DNA of 48,663 nt, taken from Lentisphaerae bacterium GWF2_38_69 (GTDB lineage Bacteria; Verrucomicrobiota; Lentisphaeria; Victivallales; GWF2-38-69). Positions 26,446 to 34,360 of the stretch are shown in pieces. The number at the start of each line of letters is the position of its first letter. The stretch's first letter is position 1. The position numbers and the translations under genes are program-made. The notes below the pieces were generated by a model. It was not told the origin of the DNA and searched no databases. It saw only the letters and a list, made by a program, of their open reading frames with translations. Where the stretch lies: NCBI GenBank assembly GCA_001803205.1, contig MHBE01000064.1:1-48663 (forward strand), read 5' to 3'.

Positions 26446-27153
26446 TTAAAATTTCTTTTGTATCTGAAATATCTCCTTTAAACCTTTTTCTGCAAGTCCC
26501 AGCATTATATCAAGGTCATTTCTAGTGAAAGATTTTCCTTCAGCAGTCCCCTGAACCTCTATAATTCTGCTGTCATCAGACATAACTACATTCATATCTA
26601 CCTCAGCATTTTTGTCTTCTATGTAACAAAGGTCAAGAACAGGGGTTCCATTTACAACTCCTACACTAACAGCTGCAACATGCTGAACGAAAACCGCAGG
26701 TTCAATTCTTCCTGAATCTATGAGTTTTGAAAGAGCTTTTTTCAGGGCTATCATAGAGCCTGTGATGCTTGCGCACCTTGTTCCGCCATCGGCATCGATT
26801 ACATCGCAGTCAATATAAATAGTTAATCCCTCAAGCTTTTCCAGATTGCATGCTCCTCTCAAACTTCTGCCTATTAGTCTTTGCACTTCCTGAGTTCTAC
26901 CGCTAAGGCCGTTTCTTTCTCTCTTAACTCTTTGCTGGGTAGAAGTAGGAAGAAGTTGGTATTCTCCTGTTATCCAACCGCCTTTTTTCTTTTCGTTTTT
27001 CATCCATTGCGGAATTTCTTCTGCAACCGTAGCTGAACATAAAACGCGCGTTTTACCCCATTCTATAAGGACTGAAGAGTAGGCCTGTTTAAGAAAGGCG
27101 GGTATAATATTTATTTTGCGTAATTCATCAATTTGTCTGCTGTCTATTCTCAT
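26446..27153 (-). CDS. rph: Ribonuclease PH
   Basis: Phosphorolytic 3'-5' exoribonuclease that trims tRNA 3' ends; 235 residues, normal length. Conserved features: R-rich RKINIIPAFLKQAYSSVLIEWGKTRVLCSATV N-terminus (only parts named: WGKTRVLCSATV), LPTSTQQRVKRERNGLSGR, RSLRGACNLEKL and the active-site DADGGTRCASITG. It heads the minus-strand unit rph, RdgC-like, metX, metW. Confidence 0.97.
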   Translation of the reverse strand: MRIDSRQIDELRKINIIPAFLKQAYSSVLIEWGKTRVLCSATVAEEIPQWMKNEKKKGGWITGEYQLLPTSTQQRVKRERNGLSGRTQEVQRLIGRSLRGACNLEKLEGLTIYIDCDVIDADGGTRCASITGSMIALKKALSKLIDSGRIEPAVFVQHVAAVSVGVVNGTPVLDLCYIEDKNAEVDMNVVMSDDSRIIEVQGTAEGKSFTRNDLDIMLGLAEKGLKEIFQIQKKF

Positions 27154-27218
27154 GTATTCAACCCTTTATTTAATAAAAAAGATGAGCAAATATACGCTTC
27201 ATATCAAGCATTAAAACT

Positions 27219-27247
27219 ATTTTAAAAATTCAATTTAAGAATATCAA
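27219..27247 (-). promoter_or_regulatory. Candidate sigma-70 promoter of rph operon
   Basis: On the minus strand, TTGATA (27242-27247) and TAAAAT (27219-27224) are separated by 17 nt, 66 nt before the rph start. Both hexamers match the consensus at five of six positions. Confidence 0.5.
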
Positions 27248-27261
27248 CTAAAAGAGAGTGT

Positions 27262-27309
27262 TTGCAAATTCTTTGTTTCCTGTTATCCTTTACTATATTT
27301 TTATAGTAA
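27262..27309 (+). promoter_or_regulatory. Candidate promoter and operator of the Lrp-RAM gene
   Basis: A modest promoter (TTGCAA at 27262-27267, TATCCT at 27284-27289, 16-nt spacer) is followed at once by a perfect inverted repeat: 8-bp arms TTACTATA and TATAGTAA at 27290-27297 and 27302-27309, with a TTTT spacer. The repeat is near the expected transcription start and about 29 nt before the ATG, where a repressor could act. AT-rich palindromes are typical for Lrp-type operators, but the regulator is not known. Confidence 0.35.
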
Positions 27310-27337
27310 TATCCTTAAAAAGAAAAAGGAGAGTATA

Positions 27338-27592
27338 ATGACAACAGCAATTGTTCTAATTAATGTGCAGAGACCAAAACTTAAGAGCGTATGTGAAAAA
27401 GTTGCCGAAATCCAAGGAATATCAGAAGTTTACACTGTTGCAGGTGAATACGATCTGGTAGCTATGCTAAAAATAAATGATGTAACCCAGATGTCAAAAA
27501 TACTCACAGATAGAATGAGTGTTATTGACGGAATTACTCACACAAGAACTCTTCTTGCACTTGATGTTACAGCCAAAAAGTGGACTGCTTAA
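27338..27592 (+). CDS. Stand-alone Lrp/AsnC ligand-binding (RAM) domain protein
   Basis: An 84-residue protein consisting only of the RAM/ACT-like effector domain of Lrp/AsnC regulators, without helix-turn-helix. The pattern of V-x-V-N-x-Q start, a central EVYTVAGEYDLVAMLKI strand (GEYD motif at the ligand-binding interface) and the IDGITHTRTLLAL end is typical. Such proteins form oligomers that bind amino acids and may modulate full-length Lrp proteins. Strong ribosome site AAGGAG. Single gene flanked by its own promoter candidate and terminator. Confidence 0.88.
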   Translation: MTTAIVLINVQRPKLKSVCEKVAEIQGISEVYTVAGEYDLVAMLKINDVTQMSKILTDRMSVIDGITHTRTLLALDVTAKKWTA

Positions 27593-27601
27593 AAATACTT
27601 T

Positions 27602-27645
27602 GAGTAGATAGTTTTAAACACTAAAATTATCTACTCTGTTTTTTG
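27602..27645 (+). terminator. Intrinsic terminator after the Lrp-RAM gene
   Basis: A 15-bp stem (27602-27616 with 27622-27636) with one G-U pair and a 5-nt loop, followed by TGTTTTTT. It lies 10 nt after the stop codon. Confidence 0.8.
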
Positions 27646-27839
27646 AGATCAATAATCATAAAGAACAGTATCATATTCTGACTAATTAGACCTTATACGA
27701 AAAGTGTAAAGTAATAATTTTATTATAACTTTTAATTTTGGTCTCTTATCAATTTTTATCATAAAAGCATGGTAGGTCTTGGCATTGAGAAAAATTATCC
27801 TGTTTTACAGATAAATTTGCCGAATAAGTTGAGGATTGC

Positions 27840-29078
27840 ATGAGATTAAAATTATTTTTTTTAACTTTTACTTTATTGGTTTTTCAAACCTTTTCCCTAG
27901 ATGCGTCATACGGCAGAGACGATGATTCCACAATAACAACTAAAGTCTATGTATATCCAGAACAGAGTGATTTAAACGCACCTGTTCAGCAGAAAGAAAA
28001 AGTTATAAAAATTCATGAGCTGACCCAAAAGGAGATTTTCAATCTAGCACAGAATCTTGATGAATTTTGCTCAGAGCAGGGAACCGATGAAGACATGTCT
28101 TACCTCATAATGTCGGATCCGTTCATTGTCAATGCTGATAATGCTATTGGATCAATATCGACCAAAAATTTCTTTGCTCATGCTCCTGCATATGTAAAGG
28201 ATAGAGAAAATGCCATTAAAAAAATGCCTGTCCTGGATCAGGGTGAGTCAGAGACATGCGCAACTTTTTCCTCAACAGCTGCAATTGATATACTTGCCGG
28301 TAATGGCTCTGACAAATACAGCATATACAAAAGTTTATGCCTTGGGCATGCAATTGCGCTAAAAATGATTCCTGCTGGATATGAATTGAATAAGATATTA
28401 AAAATAGCAAAAACCAATGATTTGCCTAACCCCTGGGAGGCTTCTGAAGGAATTATTATTTTTAGCCAGTTTAAAAGTTTTGGAGTGGTAGAAAAAAAAG
28501 ATAAAAATAGTCAGAATGGAAAATTTGGCAAAGAAGAAGTCCAGCATCCGCTAAACAAAAATGAGCTTAAGGACTTTAAACAAATTCCGGGATTTAATTA
28601 TTCTCTGATCTTTCAGGCATTTATAAATGATAATATCAAGCAGGTTTTTAAAACAGAATCTGCATTTATCAAAGCCATTAAAAGTGAAGTAAATAAAGGA
28701 AATATTATATCCATTGGCATAAAAATAGCTGACGGATATCAAACAGGAAACTCGGGAATGATAGGCAGGACAAAAATCATCAACGGAGAACCTGTTTTTA
28801 CTAAATCTCCACAGAAAAATCCTGCAGATTACAATACATGGTGCACTGATCCAAAACTCGGAGCCTACCTCAAAAATAACATGAATAACGAGAATTGTGT
28901 TGGCTCGCACCAAATGATTATAATCGGCTATATCGATATTCCAGGAAGAGATGACGATGGATTTTTTATCCTTAGAAACTCCTGGGGTGCTAACTCAGGG
29001 GATAGAGGCAATAACTATGTCACATATAAGTATGCCTACCTTATGTGTGATGAAATAGTCTCTGTCTCAGCCCAATAG
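27840..29078 (+). CDS. Secreted C1 (papain-fold) cysteine peptidase
   Basis: A 412-residue protein with a signal peptide (residues 1 to about 25; hydrophobic core FFLTFTLLVFQTFSL), so exported. Papain-family catalytic residues can be placed: oxyanion Gln134 in LDQGESETC, nucleophile Cys140, His357 in GSHQMIIIGYID and Asn380 in LRNSWG. The RNSWG and MIIIGY motifs are classic for peptidase C1. Residues about 25-120 may be a propeptide. The region between Cys and His is unusually long and Lys/Asn-rich. Start ATG has GAGGA 5 nt upstream. It is monocistronic. Family assignment is secure; the target protein is unknown. Confidence 0.83.
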   Translation: MRLKLFFLTFTLLVFQTFSLDASYGRDDDSTITTKVYVYPEQSDLNAPVQQKEKVIKIHELTQKEIFNLAQNLDEFCSEQGTDEDMSYLIMSDPFIVNADNAIGSISTKNFFAHAPAYVKDRENAIKKMPVLDQGESETCATFSSTAAIDILAGNGSDKYSIYKSLCLGHAIALKMIPAGYELNKILKIAKTNDLPNPWEASEGIIIFSQFKSFGVVEKKDKNSQNGKFGKEEVQHPLNKNELKDFKQIPGFNYSLIFQAFINDNIKQVFKTESAFIKAIKSEVNKGNIISIGIKIADGYQTGNSGMIGRTKIINGEPVFTKSPQKNPADYNTWCTDPKLGAYLKNNMNNENCVGSHQMIIIGYIDIPGRDDDGFFILRNSWGANSGDRGNNYVTYKYAYLMCDEIVSVSAQ

Positions 29079-29205
29079 CATTTAAATTGAAAAGTTATCA
29101 AATTATAATTAAAGTTATTATCGCAATGAATAATGGCTTTAACGAAGGATCAAGCGCATGTACTGATTCCGCAAAGCCGCTTATATAGAACGATATCCCA
29201 AGAGC

Positions 29206-30588
29206 TTAGGAAGTCTTTTTATTAGCTCTCTTCATTATCAGTAATGCAATGACCAGGAAAATTATTGGGCCGCCTATAACTTCTGCCTCATAAATAAATA
29301 CATTGTTATCTCCGGGAGAAAATATCGGGATAATTATTGTAGCAAGTGTAGAAATTCCCGCAATCAAGAAAAAAACCAGAGCTCCTGCTTTTCCCCATGG
29401 GGCTGAATAAGAGCCCATGAATTTACCGTCCTTCTGCATTTTGAACTTCAGTTTTAAAAAGGCAAATATCAGAATCAGATACACAATGAACATAGGAATC
29501 GTTGCCATGACGATTAATGCAATATAGATATTTTCTACGCTTTTCATCAGTGAAGTGGCAAGGACTATAAGAGTAACAACAAGAGACTGCAGAATTAATG
29601 CGTTTGAAGGTATCTCATTAATATTCTGTTTCTTTAGAAACTTTCCGATGTACTTATCGTCATTGCCGTCAATAAACATGCGGACATTTCCGACCATCCA
29701 TATGATAGCTCCTGCAATGCTCGAGATAACTATCATTACTGCTATTATATCGGCAAACCAGGCTATATGAACTTTTTTGCTTGCCTGTGCTATAACATCG
29801 ATGGGGCCGCTTGCTGCGCCAATTTCTGACGGATTGAGAATCAATGTAAAAGCGATTGTTCCAATTATATAGCATAGTGTGATTACTGCGGCTGAAATTA
29901 AAGTGGCTTTGGCAAAATCTTTCCTTGGATTTTTTAAGTCTGCTACAAATGGGGATGTAATTTCACCGCCGGACATTGCGAATGTAAGAGTAGCAAGAAA
30001 CAACAAATTAGCGCTGTCAAAATCAGGTATCCATTTTACAGCTGAGAAATCTGTAGGAACTGGATTTCTAAAAACTGCTACAAGAATAACGGCGAGGATG
30101 AGTGCAACTATAATCGGAATTATATTGCCTAAGAGTCCGCCATATTTGCCAACAAACGCTATCCATTTAACTCCTTTGATGTTAATAATTGTTCCTACCC
30201 AGAAGAATATAATTACAAAAGATGTGATAAAGAGTTTATTATCAGTAAGAGCAGGATCGATTACATAAGCAACAGTGACGGCTCCGAATGTTAAAATTGT
30301 CGGGAAATAGAATATGTTGCATATCAGATAGAACCAGCCTGATATAAATGCAGTTTTTTCTCCGTAAACGCATCTGATCCAGTCTACAAGTCCGCCTTTA
30401 TATTCGGAAAATACTGAACCGAATTCAGCAAAGATAAATGACATGGGAACAAAATAGAGTAATGAAGCCAGACCCCATAGAATTACTGAAGCAGGCCCAT
30501 ATTGCGCGGCAGTAGCAAACCATCTTATCCCAAGAAGTGTAACAATATTCATGAACACAATGTCTGATACTTTTATTTTTACGCGCAT
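29206..30588 (-). CDS. APC-superfamily amino acid permease
   Basis: A 460-residue polytopic protein with about 12 membrane helices, of the amino acid/polyamine/organocation superfamily, closest in look to glutamate/GABA-antiporter-type members. The conserved early helix region (LASLLYFVPMSFIFAEFGSV) and EYKGGLVDWI segment fit, as does the AMSGGEITSPFVADLKNPRKD block after helix 5. No amino acid specificity can be given. Monocistronic and divergent from the aminotransferase remnant at 30698. Confidence 0.85.
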   Translation of the reverse strand: MRVKIKVSDIVFMNIVTLLGIRWFATAAQYGPASVILWGLASLLYFVPMSFIFAEFGSVFSEYKGGLVDWIRCVYGEKTAFISGWFYLICNIFYFPTILTFGAVTVAYVIDPALTDNKLFITSFVIIFFWVGTIINIKGVKWIAFVGKYGGLLGNIIPIIVALILAVILVAVFRNPVPTDFSAVKWIPDFDSANLLFLATLTFAMSGGEITSPFVADLKNPRKDFAKATLISAAVITLCYIIGTIAFTLILNPSEIGAASGPIDVIAQASKKVHIAWFADIIAVMIVISSIAGAIIWMVGNVRMFIDGNDDKYIGKFLKKQNINEIPSNALILQSLVVTLIVLATSLMKSVENIYIALIVMATIPMFIVYLILIFAFLKLKFKMQKDGKFMGSYSAPWGKAGALVFFLIAGISTLATIIIPIFSPGDNNVFIYEAEVIGGPIIFLVIALLIMKRANKKTS

Positions 30589-30697
30589 ATAAACTTTCCT
30601 TGTTTTAAGAATAACTTTTTCGTATATGGTTTATTTTATATGAAACAAGCACTCTTGAAAATAAGGCAAATTGAAATCTAATTGAGATAGTATAAAT

Positions 30698-30952
30698 ATG
30701 ATTGATCTGAATTACGGTGAAAATTATAGAGACGAGATAGCTCTTAAACACGAAGTTGAAAGAAGAATAGCTGAAACACTAGCTCTTAATCAGAATCATG
30801 TGCTCCTGAATTATGGGTCAAACAGTTCCCTAATGATTCTTTTTTCGGCATTCTCTGTCAGATGTCTGAACGAGAAAAGAAGGCGGCTCAAACTGCTTCT
30901 CGATTATAGGAATTCATATGAGCGGGGAAATGCAAATCAGACAGTTTCTTGA
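30698..30952 (+). pseudogene. N-terminal remnant of a class I/II aminotransferase
   Basis: This open frame of 84 codons reads like the start of a PLP-dependent aminotransferase of the HisC type: IDLNYGEN (compare the family's LxxNENP), then LKHEVERRIAETLALNQNHVLL-type sequence and NYGSNSSLMILFSAF (compare GSxELIxxLxxAF). The usual 15-20 residues between the two blocks seem lost, and after SAF the sequence stops resembling the family and becomes Arg/Lys-rich before a stop. The catalytic lysine domain is absent. It most likely is a decayed gene; a real small protein cannot be excluded. It lies just before the ThrE-like exporter. Confidence 0.4.
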
Positions 30953-30992
30953 TATCTATAATAAAATTACTCAGGGAAGGAGCTCAATATGA
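30918..30992 (+). CDS. Possible 24-residue peptide coupled to ThrE-like gene
   Basis: An ATG at 30918 opens a frame of 24 codons (MSGEMQIRQFLDIYNKITQG...) whose TGA overlaps the ATG of the exporter gene (ATGA). AGGAATTC precedes it. It could be a leader peptide, or only part of the decayed aminotransferase region. Evidence is limited to position. Confidence 0.2.
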   Translation: MSGEMQIRQFLDIYNKITQGRSSI

Positions 30993-32290
30993 TTTATCAA
31001 AGTGACAGAAAAGATGAGAGTGATATTATAAAATTTACAATTACCCTGGCAGAGCTTATGACATGTTACGGCGCTACTGTCCATGAAGTCGAAGATACCA
31101 TAGCATCCCTTCATGATGCTTTGGGCGTAACAAGTAATTTTGTTCTTTTTAATAAATATTTTTTTTCAGCTTTTGGTGAACCACATAACCAGCAAGTTAC
31201 TTTTAAAAGATTTTTTGCATCTGGCGTCAATATAAAAAAACTTGAATTGGTTGAAAAAGTATATTTAAGTGTGGCTTCAGGCGAGTTAACTGTAGAACAA
31301 GGCCTTGAACAATTAACAACGATAAAAGCTTCCAGAAAATTATACAACCAGTTTTTTGAGTTTCTCTCATGGCCTTTGATTTCAGCGTCGTTTGTATTTA
31401 TTCTTTTTGGTTCCTGGAAAGAGGTTATATGTTCCTGTTTAATAAGTATTGTAATTTATTTTATAAACAATAAGTTTTCCAAAAACGATGTAGGGACAGG
31501 TTTTCGAATTGCAATTCCCATTTCGGCTTTTGTCGCAGCTGTGCTCTCTGTTTTTATATACAAATTTATCTATCCTGTCACAATATATGTTGTTGTAATA
31601 AGTTCGCTGATGAAGTTTATGCCAGGTCTCTCTCTAACTCAGGCCATGACAGAAATAGCGTATCGACGACTGTTTTCAGGGATGGCTCATCTGTGCGACG
31701 CTGTCTGTATTCTGGCTTTATTATCAATGGGGTCTTTTCTCGGAATTGCGTTTGGAAGTCTTTTTAGCTCTATACCAATTCAAAACAATCTGTCTGTGCC
31801 TCCCGCTTGGGAATTATGCTTCTCTGGCATTGCGGTGAGTTTTAGTTTAATATTTACTTATGATATCATTAAAAAGCATATCGTACCTGTTGTTATAGCC
31901 AGCATGATTGTGACGGTAGTCTGGATATGGGGAAAGGAGGTTTACGGTGCTGTTTATGGGACCGGACTTGCTGCCATGTTAGGAGCGGTAATTGCAAATA
32001 CATACGCCAGGCTTTCCAGGTGTTCTGATCTTGTTATAAAGATTCCTACAGCAATAATAACAGTTCCCGGAATTTTTGGATTTAAGTCTCTTATTGAAAT
32101 CTTTAACAGCGGCAACATAACGGGACTAGACCACTTCTTAACCACATTTGCACTTGGTGCCGCTATTGCCGGAGGTTTTCTTTTAAGCGATATAGTAATT
32201 CCGCCAGCCTCGCATCCAAGACATATCAAGGTAAAACCTTTTATTACATGGATCGGTAAAACAAAATCTGGAAGCAGCAAAGAAAATTAG
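30989..32290 (+). CDS. Threonine/serine exporter family protein (ThrE-like)
   Basis: A 433-residue membrane protein with the two-part ThrE architecture: an N-terminal cytoplasmic part of about 115 residues (AELMTCYGATVHEVEDTI, DUF1212 region) and about ten membrane helices (DUF1212 and DUF3815 halves fused). The PGLSLTQAMTEIAYRRLFSGMAHL segment is characteristic, as is the later IPTAIITVPGIFGFKS. It probably exports threonine, serine or similar small amino acids. Start has a strong ribosome site (GGAAGGAG). Its 3' end overlaps the convergent TudS-related gene by 4 nt. Confidence 0.85.
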   Translation: MIYQSDRKDESDIIKFTITLAELMTCYGATVHEVEDTIASLHDALGVTSNFVLFNKYFFSAFGEPHNQQVTFKRFFASGVNIKKLELVEKVYLSVASGELTVEQGLEQLTTIKASRKLYNQFFEFLSWPLISASFVFILFGSWKEVICSCLISIVIYFINNKFSKNDVGTGFRIAIPISAFVAAVLSVFIYKFIYPVTIYVVVISSLMKFMPGLSLTQAMTEIAYRRLFSGMAHLCDAVCILALLSMGSFLGIAFGSLFSSIPIQNNLSVPPAWELCFSGIAVSFSLIFTYDIIKKHIVPVVIASMIVTVVWIWGKEVYGAVYGTGLAAMLGAVIANTYARLSRCSDLVIKIPTAIITVPGIFGFKSLIEIFNSGNITGLDHFLTTFALGAAIAGGFLLSDIVIPPASHPRHIKVKPFITWIGKTKSGSSKEN

Positions 32291-32835
32291 GCAAATAACT
32301 TGCTTACAGCTTCGAGTGCCTTTTCCGGCTCTTCCGTCTTTATTCCGATGATGGGAATTTTTATCTTCTTATTGTTCAGATGTGTTGAAAGAATATCGAG
32401 GAAAACTCCGCGGCCTTTCCTTTTCTGGCCATCTGACCATGTGGTTTCGACTCCGCAGGTTGGGGATTTATTGACTCCGACTATTCCAAGAACTTTAAAA
32501 TCGTTTTTCTGGTATTCTTCTATTTGGAGTATCATATTTTCAGCTAGGCTTTCACAAAACTTCTTACCCTCGGCATCATTCATTTTAAGGGATACTCTAT
32601 CTTTTTCTGATTCTATTGAAGGATGCGTGCCGGATTTGCATTGGCGGTCAATTCCCATAAGAAGAAGCTCAGGGCAGGGCATTTGCACTATCCCTGCGCC
32701 CGATTTTATGCAAAGTTCTGCAATTTCTGTTATTGCTCCTGGATAACATGTAACCAGCCTATCCAGTTTAGTGTTCTGATTCAGAATACAGTGAGCTAGG
32801 ATAATAATTCTCTTTCCTCTTTTGTCATTAAACAT
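32287..32835 (-). CDS. TudS-related putative desulfidase
   Basis: A 182-residue protein of the DUF523/TudS-related type. Three cysteines occur where the family ligates a [4Fe-4S] cluster: C16 in ILAHCILNQNTK, C54 in QMPCPE and C127 in NKSPTCGVE. TudS removes sulfur from thiouracil; the substrate here is not known. No partner gene is evident: the vor operon upstream ends 96 nt away, with a palindrome between. Confidence 0.82.
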   Translation of the reverse strand: MFNDKRGKRIIILAHCILNQNTKLDRLVTCYPGAITEIAELCIKSGAGIVQMPCPELLLMGIDRQCKSGTHPSIESEKDRVSLKMNDAEGKKFCESLAENMILQIEEYQKNDFKVLGIVGVNKSPTCGVETTWSDGQKRKGRGVFLDILSTHLNNKKIKIPIIGIKTEEPEKALEAVSKLFA

Positions 32836-32863
32836 AAACTAATCCTATTTGACTAAACAAAGA

Positions 32864-32887
32864 GCGATTAGCTGATCAGCTAATCGC
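32864..32887. terminator. Perfect 24-nt palindrome, possible terminator of the vor operon
   Basis: The 12-nt half-site GCGATTAGCTGA is followed directly by its exact reverse complement. As RNA it would form a stem of about 10 bp with a GATC loop. On the minus strand it comes 43 nt after the last vor stop codon and is followed by TCTTTGTTT, a weak U-tract. It could instead be an operator for the downstream TudS-related gene. Confidence 0.5.
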
Positions 32888-32930
32888 AAATAATATTGTT
32901 TCTAAAATTATTGAATTAAATCAGTGCAAT

Positions 32931-34346
32931 TTATTTCTTGTAATCGTCGAAGAACATTTCGCCTGCTGTAATTGCCCGAAGATTAGCTTCGATATATTTT
33001 TTATTTTTTATGGAAATCGGAACAACGGCCTTTAGTATATCTACCCCGAAAATTCCAAGAGCTTTGGCATAGAAAGCTAGAATAATTACTGCAGCCGTGG
33101 CAGTAAGTCCAAGTTCATTTGCCATGGCTGTAGCAGGAACATAATAAGTATTAACATCTGTCCTTGTTACTTTTCTTGAGACAATCGACGAGTTTACAAT
33201 AATTGTTCCTCCTTTGGTGACACTGTTTTCAAAAGCATCAAGAGAAGGAGAATTCATTGCGATGAGGACATCGGGCGTGTCAACTACTGGGGTGCCGATT
33301 ATGTCGTTGGACATAACTACGCTTGCGTACGCTGTGCCTCCCCTCATTTCCGCGCCATATGAAGGAAGCCAGGTGGAATTAAATCCAGCGTTCTTGGCGC
33401 AGTTTGCAAGCAATACTCCTACGGACATTATCCCCTGTCCGCCAAAACCTGCTATTTTGACTTTGTGTTCGCCTATATCAACTCTATTATTGTCGTCATC
33501 GGAAGAAGTATCGGCTGTCACATCAAGCACTTTGAGAAGTTCATCATCTGAAAGGAAGGGGAGTCGTCCCTGACCTTTTATAGAAGTATCTTTGTCCCTG
33601 AAGTTTTTGACTTCATAAAATTTTTCAAGGTTTTCTATAAGCCATTTTCTTGATTGAATGGCATCCATTTTCCAGTTGATAGGACACGGAGAAAGAATTT
33701 CTACAAAAGAAAAACCCTTCTTGTTTTTCTGGTTCATCAGTGCCTTCTTGACAGCTTTTCTTGTCTTAAGCACGCCTGCGGCTGTTCCCAATGAACATCT
33801 TTCTACGAAAACAGGAGCTTCAAGAGTATTTATAAGCTCACTCATCCTTATGGGCATTCCATCTCTAATGGGGTCTCTGCCGAAAGGAGTAGTTTTACTT
33901 TCCTGACCTATAAGTGTAGTGGGAGCCATCTGTCCGCCTGTCATTCCGTAAATGGCATTATTCACGAAGAATACTGTCAATTTCTCTCCTCTGTTCGCGG
34001 CATGGACTATTTCAGACATTCCTATGCCGGCAAGGTCTCCATCGCCCTGGTAGGAAATTACTATAGAGTCATCGAGAGTTCTAGATATTCCGGTAGCTAC
34101 AGCAGGAGCTCTGCCGTGAGGGCATTGCATGTTGCCGGTATCGAAGTAGAAATACATAAGAGTTGTACAGCCTACAGGGGCGCAGAAGATAACTTGGTCT
34201 TTTATTCCCATCTCATCAATTGCTTCTGCGATGAGTTTGTGAACTGTGCCGTGTCCGCAGCCCGGGCAATAATGTGTGGTTTTCTGTCCTGGGCCTTTTC
34301 TTTCAAAAGTATCGTAAAAAGCAGATGGTTTTGTATGTTTAATCAT
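32931..34346 (-). CDS. 2-oxoacid:ferredoxin oxidoreductase, fused beta and gamma subunits
   Basis: A 471-residue fusion. The N-terminal two thirds are the ThDP-binding beta subunit: YCPGCGHG near residues 27-34, GDGDLAGIGMSEI ... NNAIYGMTGGQ (the GDG...NN motif). The last 180 residues are the gamma subunit: IAGFGGQGIMSVGVLLA, SYGAEMRGGTA. An acidic Ser/Asp/Asn linker (about 280-300) joins them. A TTG 18 nt upstream extends the frame, but it lies inside the ribosome site GAGGGAG, so I use the ATG at 34346. The gene layout fits VorABC/KorABC-type enzymes oxidising branched-chain 2-oxoacids or 2-oxoglutarate to acyl-CoA. Substrate assigned only by neighbours. Confidence 0.9.
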   Translation of the reverse strand: MIKHTKPSAFYDTFERKGPGQKTTHYCPGCGHGTVHKLIAEAIDEMGIKDQVIFCAPVGCTTLMYFYFDTGNMQCPHGRAPAVATGISRTLDDSIVISYQGDGDLAGIGMSEIVHAANRGEKLTVFFVNNAIYGMTGGQMAPTTLIGQESKTTPFGRDPIRDGMPIRMSELINTLEAPVFVERCSLGTAAGVLKTRKAVKKALMNQKNKKGFSFVEILSPCPINWKMDAIQSRKWLIENLEKFYEVKNFRDKDTSIKGQGRLPFLSDDELLKVLDVTADTSSDDDNNRVDIGEHKVKIAGFGGQGIMSVGVLLANCAKNAGFNSTWLPSYGAEMRGGTAYASVVMSNDIIGTPVVDTPDVLIAMNSPSLDAFENSVTKGGTIIVNSSIVSRKVTRTDVNTYYVPATAMANELGLTATAAVIILAFYAKALGIFGVDILKAVVPISIKNKKYIEANLRAITAGEMFFDDYKK

Positions 34347-34360
34347 ATTATTTTTCTCCC

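Noticed and set aside
29111-29140. Hairpin between the convergent peptidase and permease genes as a terminator
   Set aside because: It has an 11-bp stem with two G-U pairs but no T-run on either side, so the call is too weak.
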